From Atriophallophorus winterbourni (lineage: Eukaryota > Platyhelminthes > Trematoda > Plagiorchiida > Microphallidae): DNA of 64,000 bases. Position numbers and translations under genes: made by a program. Positions 23,098-34,415 of the stretch are shown in pieces; position 1 is the first letter of the stretch; the number at the start of each line of letters is the position of its first letter. The stretch covers positions 1-64,000 of the forward strand of contig JACCGJ010026067.1 in assembly GCA_013407085.1 (NCBI GenBank). The letters run 5' to 3'. The notes beneath the pieces are model-generated. The model was not told where the DNA came from, did not search any database, and was given only the letters and a program-made list of their open reading frames with translations.

Positions 23098-23281
23098 GTT
23101 ATATTGGTTAAAACTAGACGAAAATTCTACCTGTGTTCCCAAAAGGAAATCAAGAACATTTTGATTCAAACTCCGAAGCCGCATTTGGAAGTGGATAGCC
23201 ATGTGAAATTCCGCATAGGCTGCAGACCAAGTTACACGAACAGACGCATCTTGGTAACACTTTCGTAGTTTTCCTAACAAG

Positions 23282-25058
23282 GTGACGTTCTTAATTCGAG
23301 AAGACAAGCAATGTCACCATTGGAAGCTGATCGACCAGATGGAACGACATCCTAAGTTGCTGTACACCATCGTAAACACCGCGACCAAGGTTAAACCAGG
23401 TGTTTTTTCTATCCAGAGAGAGAACGGACCGATTGATAATTTCAAGGATACCTCTGATGCCCTAATATAATTTTATGCGCAAGTATTTTGCCCAAAGAAC
23501 GTCTTTACCGCGCCCACTACAGGTCGAATGCCTTAGTACCATCGAAGTAAATACTACGGTTCTGCGGAAGCATTTACGCGGGCTGAAAGTTAGCAAATCA
23601 GCAGGAGAGGATGGAATAACACCTGCTGTTCTGAAGTCGTGCGAGCTAGAGCTTTGTGGCCTACTATGGCCTATTCAGGCACTTATTGAATACGGGAACC
23701 GTACCAAGTCAATGGAAAATCGGTGTTATCACACCAATCTACAATTGGGGCAGTCGTTCTGATTCGGAAAATTACCGCCCCGTGACGCTTCTTTCAGCGG
23801 TTTCTAAAATTTTGGAACGCCTGGTGTGTGAACGACTTGTTGAACATCTCGAGAACCATCAGCTAATAACTTTCACACAACACGGATTTAGGAAAACATA
23901 TTCATGCCTGTCTAACTTGCTCACGACTCTAAATGACTGGACGCAAGCACTAGACCAAGGGGGTTCCGTCCATGCCGGTTACTTAGATATATCTAAAGCA
24001 TTCGACAGAGTGAATCACTCCTTACTGCTTCAGAAACTGCAGAATGTTGGCGTCATCGGAAACCTACTAACATGGTTCACAAGTTACCTGTCTGGACGCA
24101 AAGTAAAAGTCAGAATAGATGGTAAAACTTCTCGAACAATTAAAGCCACGAGCGGAGTCCCTCATGGTTCGGTTCTCGGTCCGATAATGTTTCTCATATT
24201 TATAAACGATCTACCGAACTTACTAGCATGTAAGCTTTTTTTATTCGCAGATGATGTAAAAATCTGGACGAAGGTCAACTCTATCGAGGACTGTTAAGTT
24301 CTTCAAGGAGATTTGAATAAGCTGCACCAGTGGTCAATCCAAAACAAACTGCCATTTAATTTCCGAAAGTGCAAAATGTTGCAAGTAGGAAAACCCTTTC
24401 CCTTTACCTATACACTTAGCAGCCACCAGCTTGAATGGAGTACATCACAAAAAGCTCTTCGAAATCTGAGGGTCTGGGACTCTGAAGAACAGCCTACAGT
24501 GCGAAGCCGTCTACAAGCGTGCGTGCAGCTTGCTCGGTTTACTGAAACACATTTTCGGACGTTTCCCACCACACTCACTCGCGAAATTACTAAACACTTA
24601 CATACATCCTGTCATTGACGACGCTGTACAAGCTTGGACGCTATGGATGAAAAAAACATCTCGCTCCTCGAACGAATTTATCACAAGGCAACCAAAATGG
24701 TTACCGGATTGAATAATTTACCTTTTTAGCAGCAACTGACCAGACTTGGACTGTGCACCCTCGAGCGCAGACGTATCCACACGACCTCACTCTGACATAT
24801 CGAATCATCTACGCGAAATCCCACCCTCTCAAACACCTCTTCAAGTTGGGTTCCGTTGTCCCCACACGCAGCCACCCTTTGACCCTTCAAATCCCGCACT
24901 CACGATTGAATTGTCGTCGTAACTGCTTCGCTGTTCGTGTATGCTTCTTGTGGAATAGCTTGCCGACAGATATTGTTACCTCAGCGAACGAGCACATCTT
25001 TAAACAAAGGTTACGAAACCTTATGTTGAGAACTACTGCGTTAGCCCCTACCTATTGA
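23282..25058 (+). pseudogene. CR1 ORF2 reverse transcriptase and C-terminal region
   Basis: The pieces are KLLYTIVNTATKVKPGVFSI (23282-23470), LRGLKVSKSAGEDGITPAVL (23475-23762), then a 213-codon frame (23656-24297) with NYRPVTLLSAVSKILERL, QHGFRKTYSCLSNLLTTLND, LDISKAFDRVNH, SGVPHGSVLGPIMFLIF and FADD (24244-24255). A TAA at 24295 and further shifts follow. 24313-25058 holds the thumb and C-terminal blocks, ending RLNCRRNCFAVRVCFLWNSL. Nearly all family motifs survive, so the copy is not very old. Confidence 0.8.
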
Positions 25059-25248
25059 TATCTATATTTTTTAACGCACGGAACTACTGTCAATTAAAAG
25101 ATTCTTTTCCCTCAGTCTGTGTCGCCATTGGGGATTATTTTGCTCCACCTATGAAGAACATGGATATGATCATACAAGTAACGATTTTTTTAATTTTTTA
25201 TACGTATATCCTATGGTACTGTACAACAATTTGCGTTTTTAGCCATTA

Positions 25249-25277
25249 ATCTTGAATCTTGAATCTTGAATCTTGAC
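25249..25277 (+). repeat. CR1 3' tandem tail (TTGAATC)n
   Basis: Almost four copies of a 7-bp unit end the CR1 copy. The same unit occurs at the 3' end of the deleted CR1 fragment at 46770-46785. Confidence 0.8.
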
Positions 25278-27183
25278 CTGATTTCCTCTTCGATTGAGGA
25301 TTAGGTAACGTTTTATTGCGTAAAGTTTTTGCCGTTTGTAGGTTTGCACAAAACCGCATCACGATCTGCAACGATACTACGCGGGATCTGACGTAATTCA
25401 AGATATCAATTAATCCAAAAAGCTAGCCATCCACACAAAAGTAAATTTATTAAACAAAACCTAGATCGCTCGGTCCTGTTACGGACGATATCCAAAAGGG
25501 ACAAAAACTTGAAGTGATCATGGTGATCAGGTTTCAGAGACTACGTAAGTGTGCCAGCATACATGTTTTGCTCACGCAATTACATGACACAAACGCGTTT
25601 TGAGTTATTCAATCCTTGTTATCTCACAGAAATCGTTAAACATCCCGAGGTGGCGATTGCTAAACACACTAATTATTAATCATTCAGTTTCGAAGCAATC
25701 GATTTCCCGTTTCTGTCTCGGGGATTCTTAGTGTATTGCTGTGGAGACCATGAGGCTGGTGTTGATTAAAATTTGTCGTAAAAGTTGCATCAGTTGTTTT
25801 TAGGACTCGACTAAAAAGTGACTTGCGTTTGAGCTTCCATAGTCGCATTTTATTTATTATTCTTATAGAATTGTGACTACTCGAAAACAAACGTATGGTG
25901 CGAAACTGACTAGCGAACATACGATATTTCTCAACATCTCATGGATTGTTTGATAGCGCAATATTTTGCCATTCAAGTTTTGCTTGTGATTACCTAACTC
26001 AGCTAAAGTTAGTCAACATGTAAACCAATATCAGATACGCATATGCAGAGGAACATCATTTATAAGCATTTATAATTATATCGTAATCACATGATGTGGA
26101 GACACGCTCGCAATTTTTCATGAATCCTCTATTAATTTATTCCCATAATATTTCAATCATAATGCTTAGGGTGTTAAGACACACCACAAAGTTACAAAGA
26201 CAGGTAGATTGAAACAAAAATTATTTATGTTTACTTAATGAGTGGGTCATGAAGCTACATTTCGATATTAGATTTACATAAATTGCACAATGAAAAACGG
26301 TTCCGTCGCGAGTTTCAAGTATGGTATGTTATTACATGAAAACTCTTCCTAGTTGCTATACAAGCGTAGGTAGATCACCCTTCTAAGCGTCTTTCCGTCT
26401 TCCCGAAAGTAAAGCTAAAGTTTTCTCTTCCTATACAAGATTTTACTTTAGCTGACCTCTTAATGTGCTCGTGAAAAGAAAATGCTTTTTCTTTTCCAGC
26501 ATCGCTTATAACGCGGTGCTCCCGAAATACAATTCCGATAATCTCGTGGCTTCATGATCATCGAAGATTTCAGAAGGACGAAAACGTTAATATAGTGGTG
26601 GCTGCTTCTCTGCAGCTTTCCACCGAAAGAAATTCTGGACTCTCGATTAGCCCGTTAGCCTCTTACTGTCCTGCGCAAACTGTACTGAATTGAACTAAAA
26701 AATTAATTTCAAATGTTGATTGATTTTCGAGAGCTTCATATTTCAGCGTACCAAAAATGATTAAAAATATTTTTTTATTGTTTTATTTGAAATATTTTGC
26801 ACGAGATACATACTGGTAGAAGCTGGAAGGTAAAAAAAACAGTTTATGTAATTTTCATTAGATAAACTTTTGACATATATATTTTATCGAATAGAATTCA
26901 ATTTAAAAGTATTTAATGAAAATATCTTTTACTTAATCGACTGGTAGATATTGAAAGTGGGATATAGTCAACATAAAGTTGCTATAAAGGCAGTATCTCA
27001 AACAATTTTCGAAAATGTTATCTTTAAAAATATTTGTTTTTAATTATGCCGATGTATTACAAGGCGTCGAATTTTATATCATAATTATTTAATAGAAAAT
27101 GTAGATTGCCATAAGTTTATGAATTTCTATCATTTATTTAAGAAATATACTGAGTAATCAAGAAATTTTAGTCATTTACTTAC
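25278..27183. other. AT-rich stretch; possible 3' part of the micro-exon gene
   Basis: No domain was seen. A 9-nt minus-strand candidate micro-exon (26002-25994), flanked by a good acceptor (ctaactttag) and a weak donor (gtaatc), could extend the gene on the right. A block at 26605-26640 (ctttccaccgaaagaaattctgga) recurs at about 33370-33395, so a dispersed repeat is also present. Confidence 0.35.
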
Positions 27184-27213
27184 CTCGTTATTGTAATTTC
27201 CCCAAGATTCCAC
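27184..27213 (-). CDS. MEG micro-exon 5 (30 nt, contains the stop)
   Basis: It lies between acceptor ttttcag and donor GTAAGT. In phase 1 it gives GILGKLQ and then TAA (27190-27188). In phase 0 the exon would be open, as would exon 4, but exons 1-3 set phase 1. A donor after the stop implies a spliced 3' UTR or further alternative exons. Confidence 0.55.
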
Positions 27214-29874
27214 CTGAAAATAAACCGCAAATTTCAACGTAGATAATATATAACGTCTTTCAGTTTGAACAGCTAAGAATTAATCATCGAATTGTGCAAT
27301 ATCAACGATATGATAGAATTGTTTGGAAAACAGCCTGCCAAAATGTTATTATATAAGAGATTTCACCTGCCTATCAAATTCATATTTTCTCTACTGTAGT
27401 TACATTTTTAAAAACTTTCATTGCAATCTTACTTGTTTCAAAAATGTACTGTGATGTAAGTACTTAATTGGACAAATGATAAAAGATAGTCATTACATAC
27501 TTTTAATACCAAAGAATTGTTGTATGCTTTCATCTCATTATCATAAGTTCTAGTTCCGTAATCTCCGCATTGCTGAACTAATTAATACCGTATTTTATAT
27601 CATAGTGTCATATTTATTTGAACCTTCCTTTGTACCACTTGTTCACATAAAACGCTGATTCATTGATTCCAGAAAGCGATTATAAAATCAATGTTCAACT
27701 TTATTCAATATTTTAAAAGATTAATTGATGTGTGGGAAAACTAATTGAGCTCATGGTGATAGATTTTTGCATCCGTGCAAAAATTGTTTTTGGTGTGTCA
27801 TTATGATACGTGTATATTTCAAAGGATGTGGTTCTTTTTCACAATTGTGCAAAATTCATATCAAAAATTTGTATGTTTACATTCACTTCATGCGAATTCC
27901 GGCTCATCTCAATGAACCTTACTGTTCTCAAACTATAAAACACAGAGAGCAGATGATTAAAGCAGCAATCCAGTTATGTTTAAGTAAAGTTCTATATTGC
28001 AAGACGTTGAAACGGACCAAAATGTAAAATAGAGAATCAAAGAGCGATATTCAGTCTATCACTAAATGAAACTGATGAATGTTTCGCATTGTGATTGTGT
28101 GCAAATCATACCTACGACGCATTTTTTAACTTGTTTTTACATACCTCAACAAACGATTAAAGTATGTCAAATACTTGGTATACGAAAAATATCAGAATGG
28201 TTATCAAAACTACGTATTTTTACCAATTCAACTCACTCAAAGCACTTGAATCTGCTCCACTCAACCCGGGAACTGTAGTGATTACAAGGAACGCAATGTT
28301 CAATATGTGAACTAAGTAAGCAACAACAAATGATGTATAATATGTGTATCTCATTTATTCAAAAATAGATCGTTCATTGTCTCACGTATTTTCGAGGATA
28401 CTTTCATGGATATTTTACATGGATAGAATAAAGAAGTATATGCGGATAACTTTCCAAAATAATACAAAACTCACTTTTGCTATTTTTGAGTAGTTTCGAA
28501 AGTTTTCCTGTAGTTAATATAATGAAATCACTGATGATCAGCTCAAAAATAACGGAAATTATACTGTAAAATATTTGTTGAAATTAATTTTTTATTGCAC
28601 TTAGTTTTAACCGGGAACCTATAGTTCCGTGTCGAGATTTCGGATCTTAAAAATTGGTTTGAGCTATAAAAAATCCGAATTTGGGTGTACATCCATCATA
28701 TACACCAAAAATATGCTCCAATCATATGAAACCACTTACCAATACATTGTAAATTTCCCACAAAGTTACCTGACAAAGTATTTTAAATGAAATATATAAA
28801 AACGAAAGCATCAAAATTCTTAATGTGCTGAATTTAATCTCATTGATGAAAAAACATTTTCAGCTTGTGATGATTCTTATCAATTGAGAATAACACTATC
28901 CATATTCTATTTGAATGTGTAAGTATTTCGCCAAATATGATTGCTTAATAGAAAGATGCACCATGCAGTAATTGCTCAAGTATTAATTTCGTAATTCCAG
29001 CTTCTAAGGAAGATTTAATCAGAAACCATGCAGTCTCGTTTAATCGAAATTATGTGAAGTGTGACTTTGTCCGTGAAGTGATTTGAGAAATATTGCTTAG
29101 AGGTATACGGATTATAGAACAAAATCTGGTGAATTGAGTTAAATATTCATGCATGAATCACTAAATCTTAGGCACGATTTGAGCAGGCGCGCGTTATCCG
29201 ATCTTAACGCTGGTCGTTCTTTCAAAATTAAATGCTAATATACATATATCTGTTTCGTTGCGATAGATAAGTAAAATCGGAAAATTTCCTCGAAAGTGTC
29301 TAGTTTGAAGTTGAACCACTAAAATTTTGGTTTGTTCATCCGTTCGGATCAAACGGGCTTTCATATTCGTTATATTTAATATTTTATAAAATCGTATCCC
29401 CAAAATGTCAATTTTTCTGAAATTGATTTCAAAATATGCAGTGAAATTTAAAAGTGTTGCTTACCCAATTCGGAACCACCGCCACCTATAAATGAAAAGA
29501 ATATTCTCTACTGGTGTCTAACAGTTATATTACACTTGTCAACAAAGCCACTCATTATCAATTACTTACCTAAATTGCCAAGATTGGGTATACTGAAACC
29601 TGAGAAATTGAAATGGTATTCATATGAATCTGGATCTCCAACAATATTGGTTTAAAATAGATTAAACATTTTGTTTATTTGCTTTGAAAAAATGATGGTG
29701 TTATGATGTCATAAAATGCCACACACAAATGTGCATCACATACCCTCGATAACAGAAGCTGAAATAAAGTATCAAAGTATCACTATACACCACAACAATA
29801 CAAATAAGACATACTTTATTTCTATACCCACCTGAGAGGATGAACACTGTCAACAAATAGAGAAAATTCTTCAT
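27184..29874 (-). CDS. Predicted micro-exon gene for a small secreted peptide
   Basis: Five minus-strand exons join without a phase conflict: 29874-29832 (43 nt of coding), 29599-29570 (30 nt), 29485-29465 (21 nt), 28769-28740 (30 nt) and 27213-27184 (30 nt). All introns have AG acceptors and GT donors, most of them strong (GTAAGT, GTAAGC, GTGGGT). Each internal exon is a multiple of 3 and starts and ends in phase 1, so any can be skipped. The first exon encodes MKNFLYLLTVFILS, a hydrophobic signal peptide. The rest is Gly/Leu-rich with one Cys, and TAA falls in the fifth exon (27190-27188), giving about 49 residues. This architecture matches micro-exon genes (MEGs) of schistosomes, which encode secreted variable peptides. 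The prediction is from splice signals only; no known MEG family was recognised. Confidence 0.6.
28740..28769 (-). CDS. MEG micro-exon 4 (30 nt)
   Basis: It lies between acceptor tttgtcag and donor GTAAGT. In phase 1 it gives NFVGNLQCI after the shared Gly. The base pattern matches micro-exons 2 and 5, which suggests duplication of an ancestral exon. Confidence 0.6.
29465..29485 (-). CDS. MEG micro-exon 3 (21 nt)
   Basis: It lies between acceptor tttatag and donor GTAAGC. In phase 1 it gives GGGSEL after the shared Gly. It is the shortest supported exon. Confidence 0.55.
29570..29599 (-). CDS. MEG micro-exon 2 (30 nt)
   Basis: It lies between acceptor ttctcag and donor GTAAGT. In phase 1 it gives FSIPNLGNL after the shared Gly. 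The exon begins GT and ends G, like the other 30-nt exons. Confidence 0.6.
   Translation of the reverse strand, partial: VSVYPILAI
29832..29874 (-). CDS. MEG exon 1: signal peptide
   Basis: The ATG has the context tttcaaaaATG. The exon encodes MKNFLYLLTVFILS plus the first base of a Gly codon, then donor GTGGGT. Charge at residue 2 (Lys), then a 12-residue hydrophobic core, make a standard signal peptide that ends close to the exon boundary, as in most schistosome MEGs. Confidence 0.65.
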
Positions 29875-29918
29875 TTTTGAAACCTGTTTTCTACTTAACT
29901 GATGAGACGAAGATAGTC

Positions 29919-29926
29919 TATTTATA
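29919..29926 (-). promoter_or_regulatory. TATA box of the micro-exon gene
   Basis: TATAAATA on the minus strand lies 45 bp upstream of the ATG (29874). An initiator-like CATCAGTT lies about 25 bp downstream of the box, giving a predicted 5' UTR of roughly 20-25 nt and supporting 29874 as the real start. Confidence 0.6.
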
Positions 29927-29946
29927 CTGCAGACGTAACGTGTCAA

Positions 29947-31160
29947 AACTTGGTTTATTGTCTAGATCTTATAAGAAAGGATGAATAATCTTAGCAGAGA
30001 TATCGTGAATCCAGTTCATGCAAAAAGCATGTCAGAGCCTGCATTTTTCTCGTCAATGGACATTAATTAGTCATTTTAAATAGAGTTCGCCGATTGTGAA
30101 TCTGACTTATATGTTTCAGTAATTTTTTTTTCAAGCATATCTCTGAGAAGAAATCATTAAGGGATTTCAGAGTTGATTGTTTGACTGTTTGTCGTCATCA
30201 AGTGAAAAGACATTAAATACTGGGTTTCGTGAGTCTTGAAACAGTGGAAAAGTATAAACAAAGTTTTACATGGAAGCCAGTGTTCACTACCCACAATATA
30301 TTGGTCTTTTCTGTCGTCCTGGGCGCATGACCAGGAATCACTCTGTGATTCTGTATTTGAACAAAGTATCTGTAGCTAATAATAAAAATATTGTGCGTAT
30401 AAGTATTCTGTAGTTGTGAAATTGGTTTAAAAGAAAATGATAGTCATTATCCAGGGTTTTTATTTATTTGTACCCTATCAGACAGTCAAGTACCACAAAG
30501 CTGGTGATTATCACCAATTTCTTTACCACGAATCTGATCAATTGATTATATTTCACTCGCCGAACAGAGCCCTAAGCTGTCGCGGATATTTTCCATTTGC
30601 TGTTGAAATTTTATTTTACAGACGGGTATGATGGGAATATGGAAATCACAGTTTCCAAAGTTTTCGACAACGGAAATTACGAAATTTTACCGTTTAATTT
30701 CGTAACCGCTGTGCGACCAATGATCCTCTAGGCTGTTTTGTTTCAAAATTTCAAATATTTTAAGCAAAAGCAATACAAGGACGCGGTCGAGAAAAATAGC
30801 CTTGCTTGAATTCGTTGATTATGGGAATTCAAATTCCTTAGTAGGGAAACTGGATCTTATGTTCGCCAACGGGATACATTGACATCTGGGAGCAGATTGT
30901 CTAGTTGTTCCCAATCGCAAATTTGGTTAGCATAAAATAAACTTGAACTAAACTAAATATTTGCTAGGAAGCCAATCCCATCCTCCCTATAATCCGTTTT
31001 CGACTTCTGATCTGTGATTATGGAAATGCATTAAAATGAACTTTTTGTTCATGGTCATGCGTTCATACACTGTCGACATGTGTTTCAGCTCATGTGATTA
31101 AACAAGTTGATCGTAACATCCTTATCCAATAGTGGCTTACAAGCATAACTTGTTTATCAC
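29947..31160. other. No gene; part of a dispersed repeat
   Basis: Near 30337-30362 the block ggaatcactctgtgattctg repeats the 5' block of the hammerhead repeat at 13.4 kb; the core itself is absent. The short frame 30437-30631 has no domain. Nothing else was recognised. Confidence 0.45.
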
Positions 31161-31164
31161 TCTT

Positions 31165-32487
31165 CCAGTGTTTCAAGCGCACAACACGGTTTTCGAAGAG
31201 GTCGTTGTTGTTTATCTAACCTTCTTACAACGTTCGAGGATTGAACCAAGGCACTAGACGAAGGTGAGGCTGTACATGCTTGCTACATCGATATTTCCAA
31301 AGCTTTCGATAGAGTCAACCATGACATCTTAATTAAAAAGCTCGAATCCTATGGAATAACGGGAATATTGCTGAATTGGATAAGGGACTATCTTACTGAT
31401 AGCCACGTCCAAGTTCGCGTTGGCAGCACCTTATCTAGAAAAATAGACGTCACGAGTGGAGTTCCGCAAGGCTCGGTGCTTGGACCTCTTCTATTCTTGG
31501 TGTATATGAACGATATAGTGGAGGATATTGGATGCAACTTGATACTATTTGCCGATGATATTAAAATATGGAAACGTGTAAGGTCTGTTAATGACTGTAT
31601 GGCATTACAACGGGATCTGTGCACCTTATTTTGTTGGTCCCAGTCAAATGAGTTACCATTTAACCCTGCGAAATGTAAAATGCTGCAGCTTGGAAAATCT
31701 CTACACCACACGTATCAGCTTGGCACGCAAGATCTCGTCTGGACCACCGCAGAAAAAGATCTCGGTATATGGGTTTCGTTTAACCTTAAGCCTGGACATC
31801 ATTACCGGATGGTGTACAATGAAGCTTGCCGTATCTTGAGTCCTCTCAAAAGAATATTCCGGATTTTTACGCCCGAAACCCTACCCCGGGTAATTAACAC
31901 GTACAAACGTCCTGTTATGGAATATTCCATCCAAGCCTGGGCACCATGGCTAAGGAAAGACATCGAACTACTCGACAGGATTTATCATCGTGCTACAAAG
32001 TTGGTCCTCCCTCACAGAAATTCGCCTTTCACAGAACGAATGTTAAAACTGAACCTACACGATTTTACCCAACGACGGATACGTAGTGACCTCCTGTTGA
32101 CATTCAAAATCCTGCATACTGAAAACCATCCCCTTAAACACTTGCTAAATCCCAATGGCCTTACTCGAGCACGAACACATTCAAAGGATTTAAGCATTCT
32201 GCATTCTAGATTGGATATTCGTCGTAATTTTTTCTCGGTAAGAATTTGTTTCACTTGGAACTATTTGCCTGAAGAAATCACACGATCAGAATCTGTTGAG
32301 GTTTTCGCTTCCAAACTCGATGAGTTTATGACGAACCATGCGGTATGTGACTGTCCCTATTAATTTTTGAGATATTTTATATATATTTTTATATATTCCA
32401 TATACCTTGTCATCCTATGGTTATTGTTAAGCTTACTGCTTTTTCTACCATAAAATTTTCTGAGTACTGAGTTCTGAGTTCTGAGCA
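31165..32487 (+). mobile_element. CR1-like LINE, 3' half (copy J)
   Basis: This is a 5'-truncated copy that starts inside the reverse transcriptase (QHGFRRGRCCLSNLLTTFED near 31180, with one TGA) and runs to the 3' tail of repeated TGAGTTC (32460-32486). The heptamer differs from that of copy I, and copy Q at 54.9 kb has the same one, so J and Q form a separate subfamily. Confidence 0.85.
31368..32363 (+). CDS. CR1 reverse transcriptase C-terminal part (copy J), open
   Basis: A 331-codon uninterrupted frame. It contains SGVPQGSVLGPLLFLVYMND, LFADDIKIW with the catalytic FADD at 31548-31559, LPFNPAKCKMLQLG, KDLGIWVSF, HRATKLVLPHRN and the CR1 C-terminal RLDIRRNFFSVRICFTWNYL. The true reading starts upstream, where a TGA near 31245 interrupts it. 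The lack of stops over 1 kb marks a young insertion. It lacks the endonuclease and fingers, so it cannot move on its own. Confidence 0.8.
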   Translation: MLNWIRDYLTDSHVQVRVGSTLSRKIDVTSGVPQGSVLGPLLFLVYMNDIVEDIGCNLILFADDIKIWKRVRSVNDCMALQRDLCTLFCWSQSNELPFNPAKCKMLQLGKSLHHTYQLGTQDLVWTTAEKDLGIWVSFNLKPGHHYRMVYNEACRILSPLKRIFRIFTPETLPRVINTYKRPVMEYSIQAWAPWLRKDIELLDRIYHRATKLVLPHRNSPFTERMLKLNLHDFTQRRIRSDLLLTFKILHTENHPLKHLLNPNGLTRARTHSKDLSILHSRLDIRRNFFSVRICFTWNYLPEEITRSESVEVFASKLDEFMTNHAVCDCPY

Positions 32488-33525
32488 CCTCCAACGGTGA
32501 ATTGTTCACATCTCGGAACGAAAATGCACGTATTACGGAAGAACTACTCTATGGTGAGTTGAAATAAAGAATTCAACATGCATTAAAAATACATTTTCAG
32601 AAGATATATGAAAGCTCTTGGCATTGACTTTGAGAGATTCGCAGAACTTGCTGTTGACCGATTGCATTGGAGGTATTATGCAAAGCGTCGCCTGCAAGCT
32701 GTTAGAAGCAGATACAGCTCTTGTCTGCTGAACGCAGATCGCGCTGCTAGCGTTCATCTTACACCGGTCGACCCAGTACATCCTATCGTTGCGAGATAGA
32801 TTATTCATCACGAATTTGACTGTTCAGTTATTCAAACAACTGTGTAGCATTGAAACAATCATGCGATTGTGATGTGCATCTATGGTCGACAAGGAAAGAA
32901 CGAGGTCAAGAACAAACAACATACCAAATAAATAGAAATATAAGTTAACTGTATATCAATTGTACCGACCGTATAATAGAAATTAAAGATACAGCAGTGT
33001 ACAAAGTCTGTCAGACGATATAGCCTCATTTTCCTTCGACTACTTGACAAGTAAGCGAAAAATACAAATGCTAGTATTTTAGTGAATATTCTTTTTGGTA
33101 AACTGCAATGTGGAAAATTTAGAAAGAAGGAAAAGTTGTAATTTGTAATAATAGCAATTTAAATTCGCGATGTGTTCATTAGATACTGTCCTAATTTATT
33201 ACATCAAGGTTGGTGCGAGTGCGTGTAGACGATGAAGAGAAACCTCGTCTGCTTTTCCTAGTCGCAGAGCGAAGAAAGGTATGCAAATCTCCTGACGTAC
33301 TATCGCATACGGCGAGGATTCCAAAAAAACAAAGAACCAGCTTCGCCAGTGGTGGGCGCTTCTCTGAATCTTTCCACCGACAAAAATTCTGGATGTTTAC
33401 TGTCTTATAACAACTGAACTGAAACGTGACATTATATATAAAATTTCGTTTCGAAGCTGATGAAGAAATATCAAGCAAGTATTTGTATGAAAATTTTATT
33501 AAACTTTAATATAAACACTGAAAGG
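32488..33525. other. No gene recognised; repeat block
   Basis: The frame 32608-32799 and its antisense have no domain I know. The block at about 33345-33395 (gcttctctgaatctttccac and following bases) recurs at 26600-26640. The rest is AT-rich. Confidence 0.35.
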
Positions 33526-33529
33526 AAAA

Positions 33530-34250
33530 GTAATCGAGTGGACAAAGACCCAAGACTTGGCACTAAACTGGGGGAAGAGCTGCGTTCTGACGACTGATTT
33601 AACGACAACCCAACTAGAAGTTGACGAAGTTGCTATCCTGATAGCTGCTGCTCAGAAAGTGAAGGATCTTGGTATTACTATAAGAGGAGATTTTGAGTGG
33701 GCTACTTAATGTGATGAAGCTGCAAACAAGGCTCGCTAATAATTGTTTAGACTGCGCTCAGCGTTATCATGCCGAAAACCTTCAATCTTCATTCCCTTAT
33801 ACAAAGTAGTCCGGCGGCCTGACTTGGAATACTGCGTTTAATTCAGGGCACCGTACTTGAAAAAGATATCGCATGTTTCGAGAGGGTCCAGCGCCTTGCG
33901 ACTAGGATGTTTGATGGTCGGACAAGTAAAACCTATGGGGCAAGACTCAAGAACCTCGATTTGTTCTCACTAAAGAGACGGCGTCTGCGAGGTGACCTAA
34001 TAGAAGCTTTCAAAATTTTGAAGAGTATTACGGGTGATAATATAGCCGAAATCCTCAAACTTGCCCCTGAGTAGGTAGGAGTAGGTAGGTTGCTGGCACG
34101 AGAGCACTTTTTCAGCAACCGAGTGGACAACTTCTGAAACAAGCTCCCAGATTATATAGTAAGCCTCCTAAGAGTATTGAGCTTTAAAAGAGAATTAGAC
34201 ATCAAATGGCCTACCTCATTTCTGCACATTGTGTAACGAAAAAACTTTAA
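33530..34250 (+). mobile_element. LINE 3' fragment of another subfamily (copy K)
   Basis: Reading in shifting frames: KVKDLGITIRGDFEW, FERVQRLATRMFDG, GARLKNLDLFSLKRRRLRGD and LIEAFKILKSITG. This is the C-terminal region of a CR1/Jockey-type ORF2, but of a different subfamily from the others (RRRLRGDLIEAFKIL form). It ends in an A-rich run near 34245, back to back with the 3' end of copy L. Confidence 0.7.
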
Positions 34251-34415
34251 AAAACAAAAAAATAAGTATTGTTAAATTTTTATCTCATAGCTATCTAGGC
34301 CTGGGCAATCCTCTTCTCCTTCTTCTTCTGAATAGACGGCAGGAGGACTAGAGTCCGTGAAAGCCGCTTCACCTCCCGGGTCTCTGCTATCTTAGCGTAG
34401 ATTCCTCACGAGGAG

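Larger units (their letters stand above)
21010..25277 (+). mobile_element. Nearly full-length CR1-like LINE (copy I)
   Basis: This is the most complete LINE in the window, with both ORFs in canonical order: PHD-like finger and RNA-binding-like domain (ORF1, 21033-22267), AP endonuclease (22260-23000), reverse transcriptase (23282-24297), C-terminal domain to 25058, then a short 3' UTR ending in a 7-bp tandem repeat (25249-25277). It is inactivated by frameshifts in the endonuclease, before the reverse transcriptase, and after the FADD box. The 7-bp tail is typical of the CR1 clade, which lacks poly(A). Confidence 0.85.

Noticed and set aside
27001..28700. Further minus-strand micro-exon candidates (near 28150, 28225, 27440 and 28610)
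   Set aside because: Each has a poor acceptor or donor, a length that is not a multiple of 3, or a stop in phase 1.
32608..32799. Plus-strand frame MKALGIDFERFAELAVDRLH...
   Set aside because: It has some charge pattern of a helix, but no domain was recognised, an antisense frame overlaps it, and no splice or promoter context supports it.
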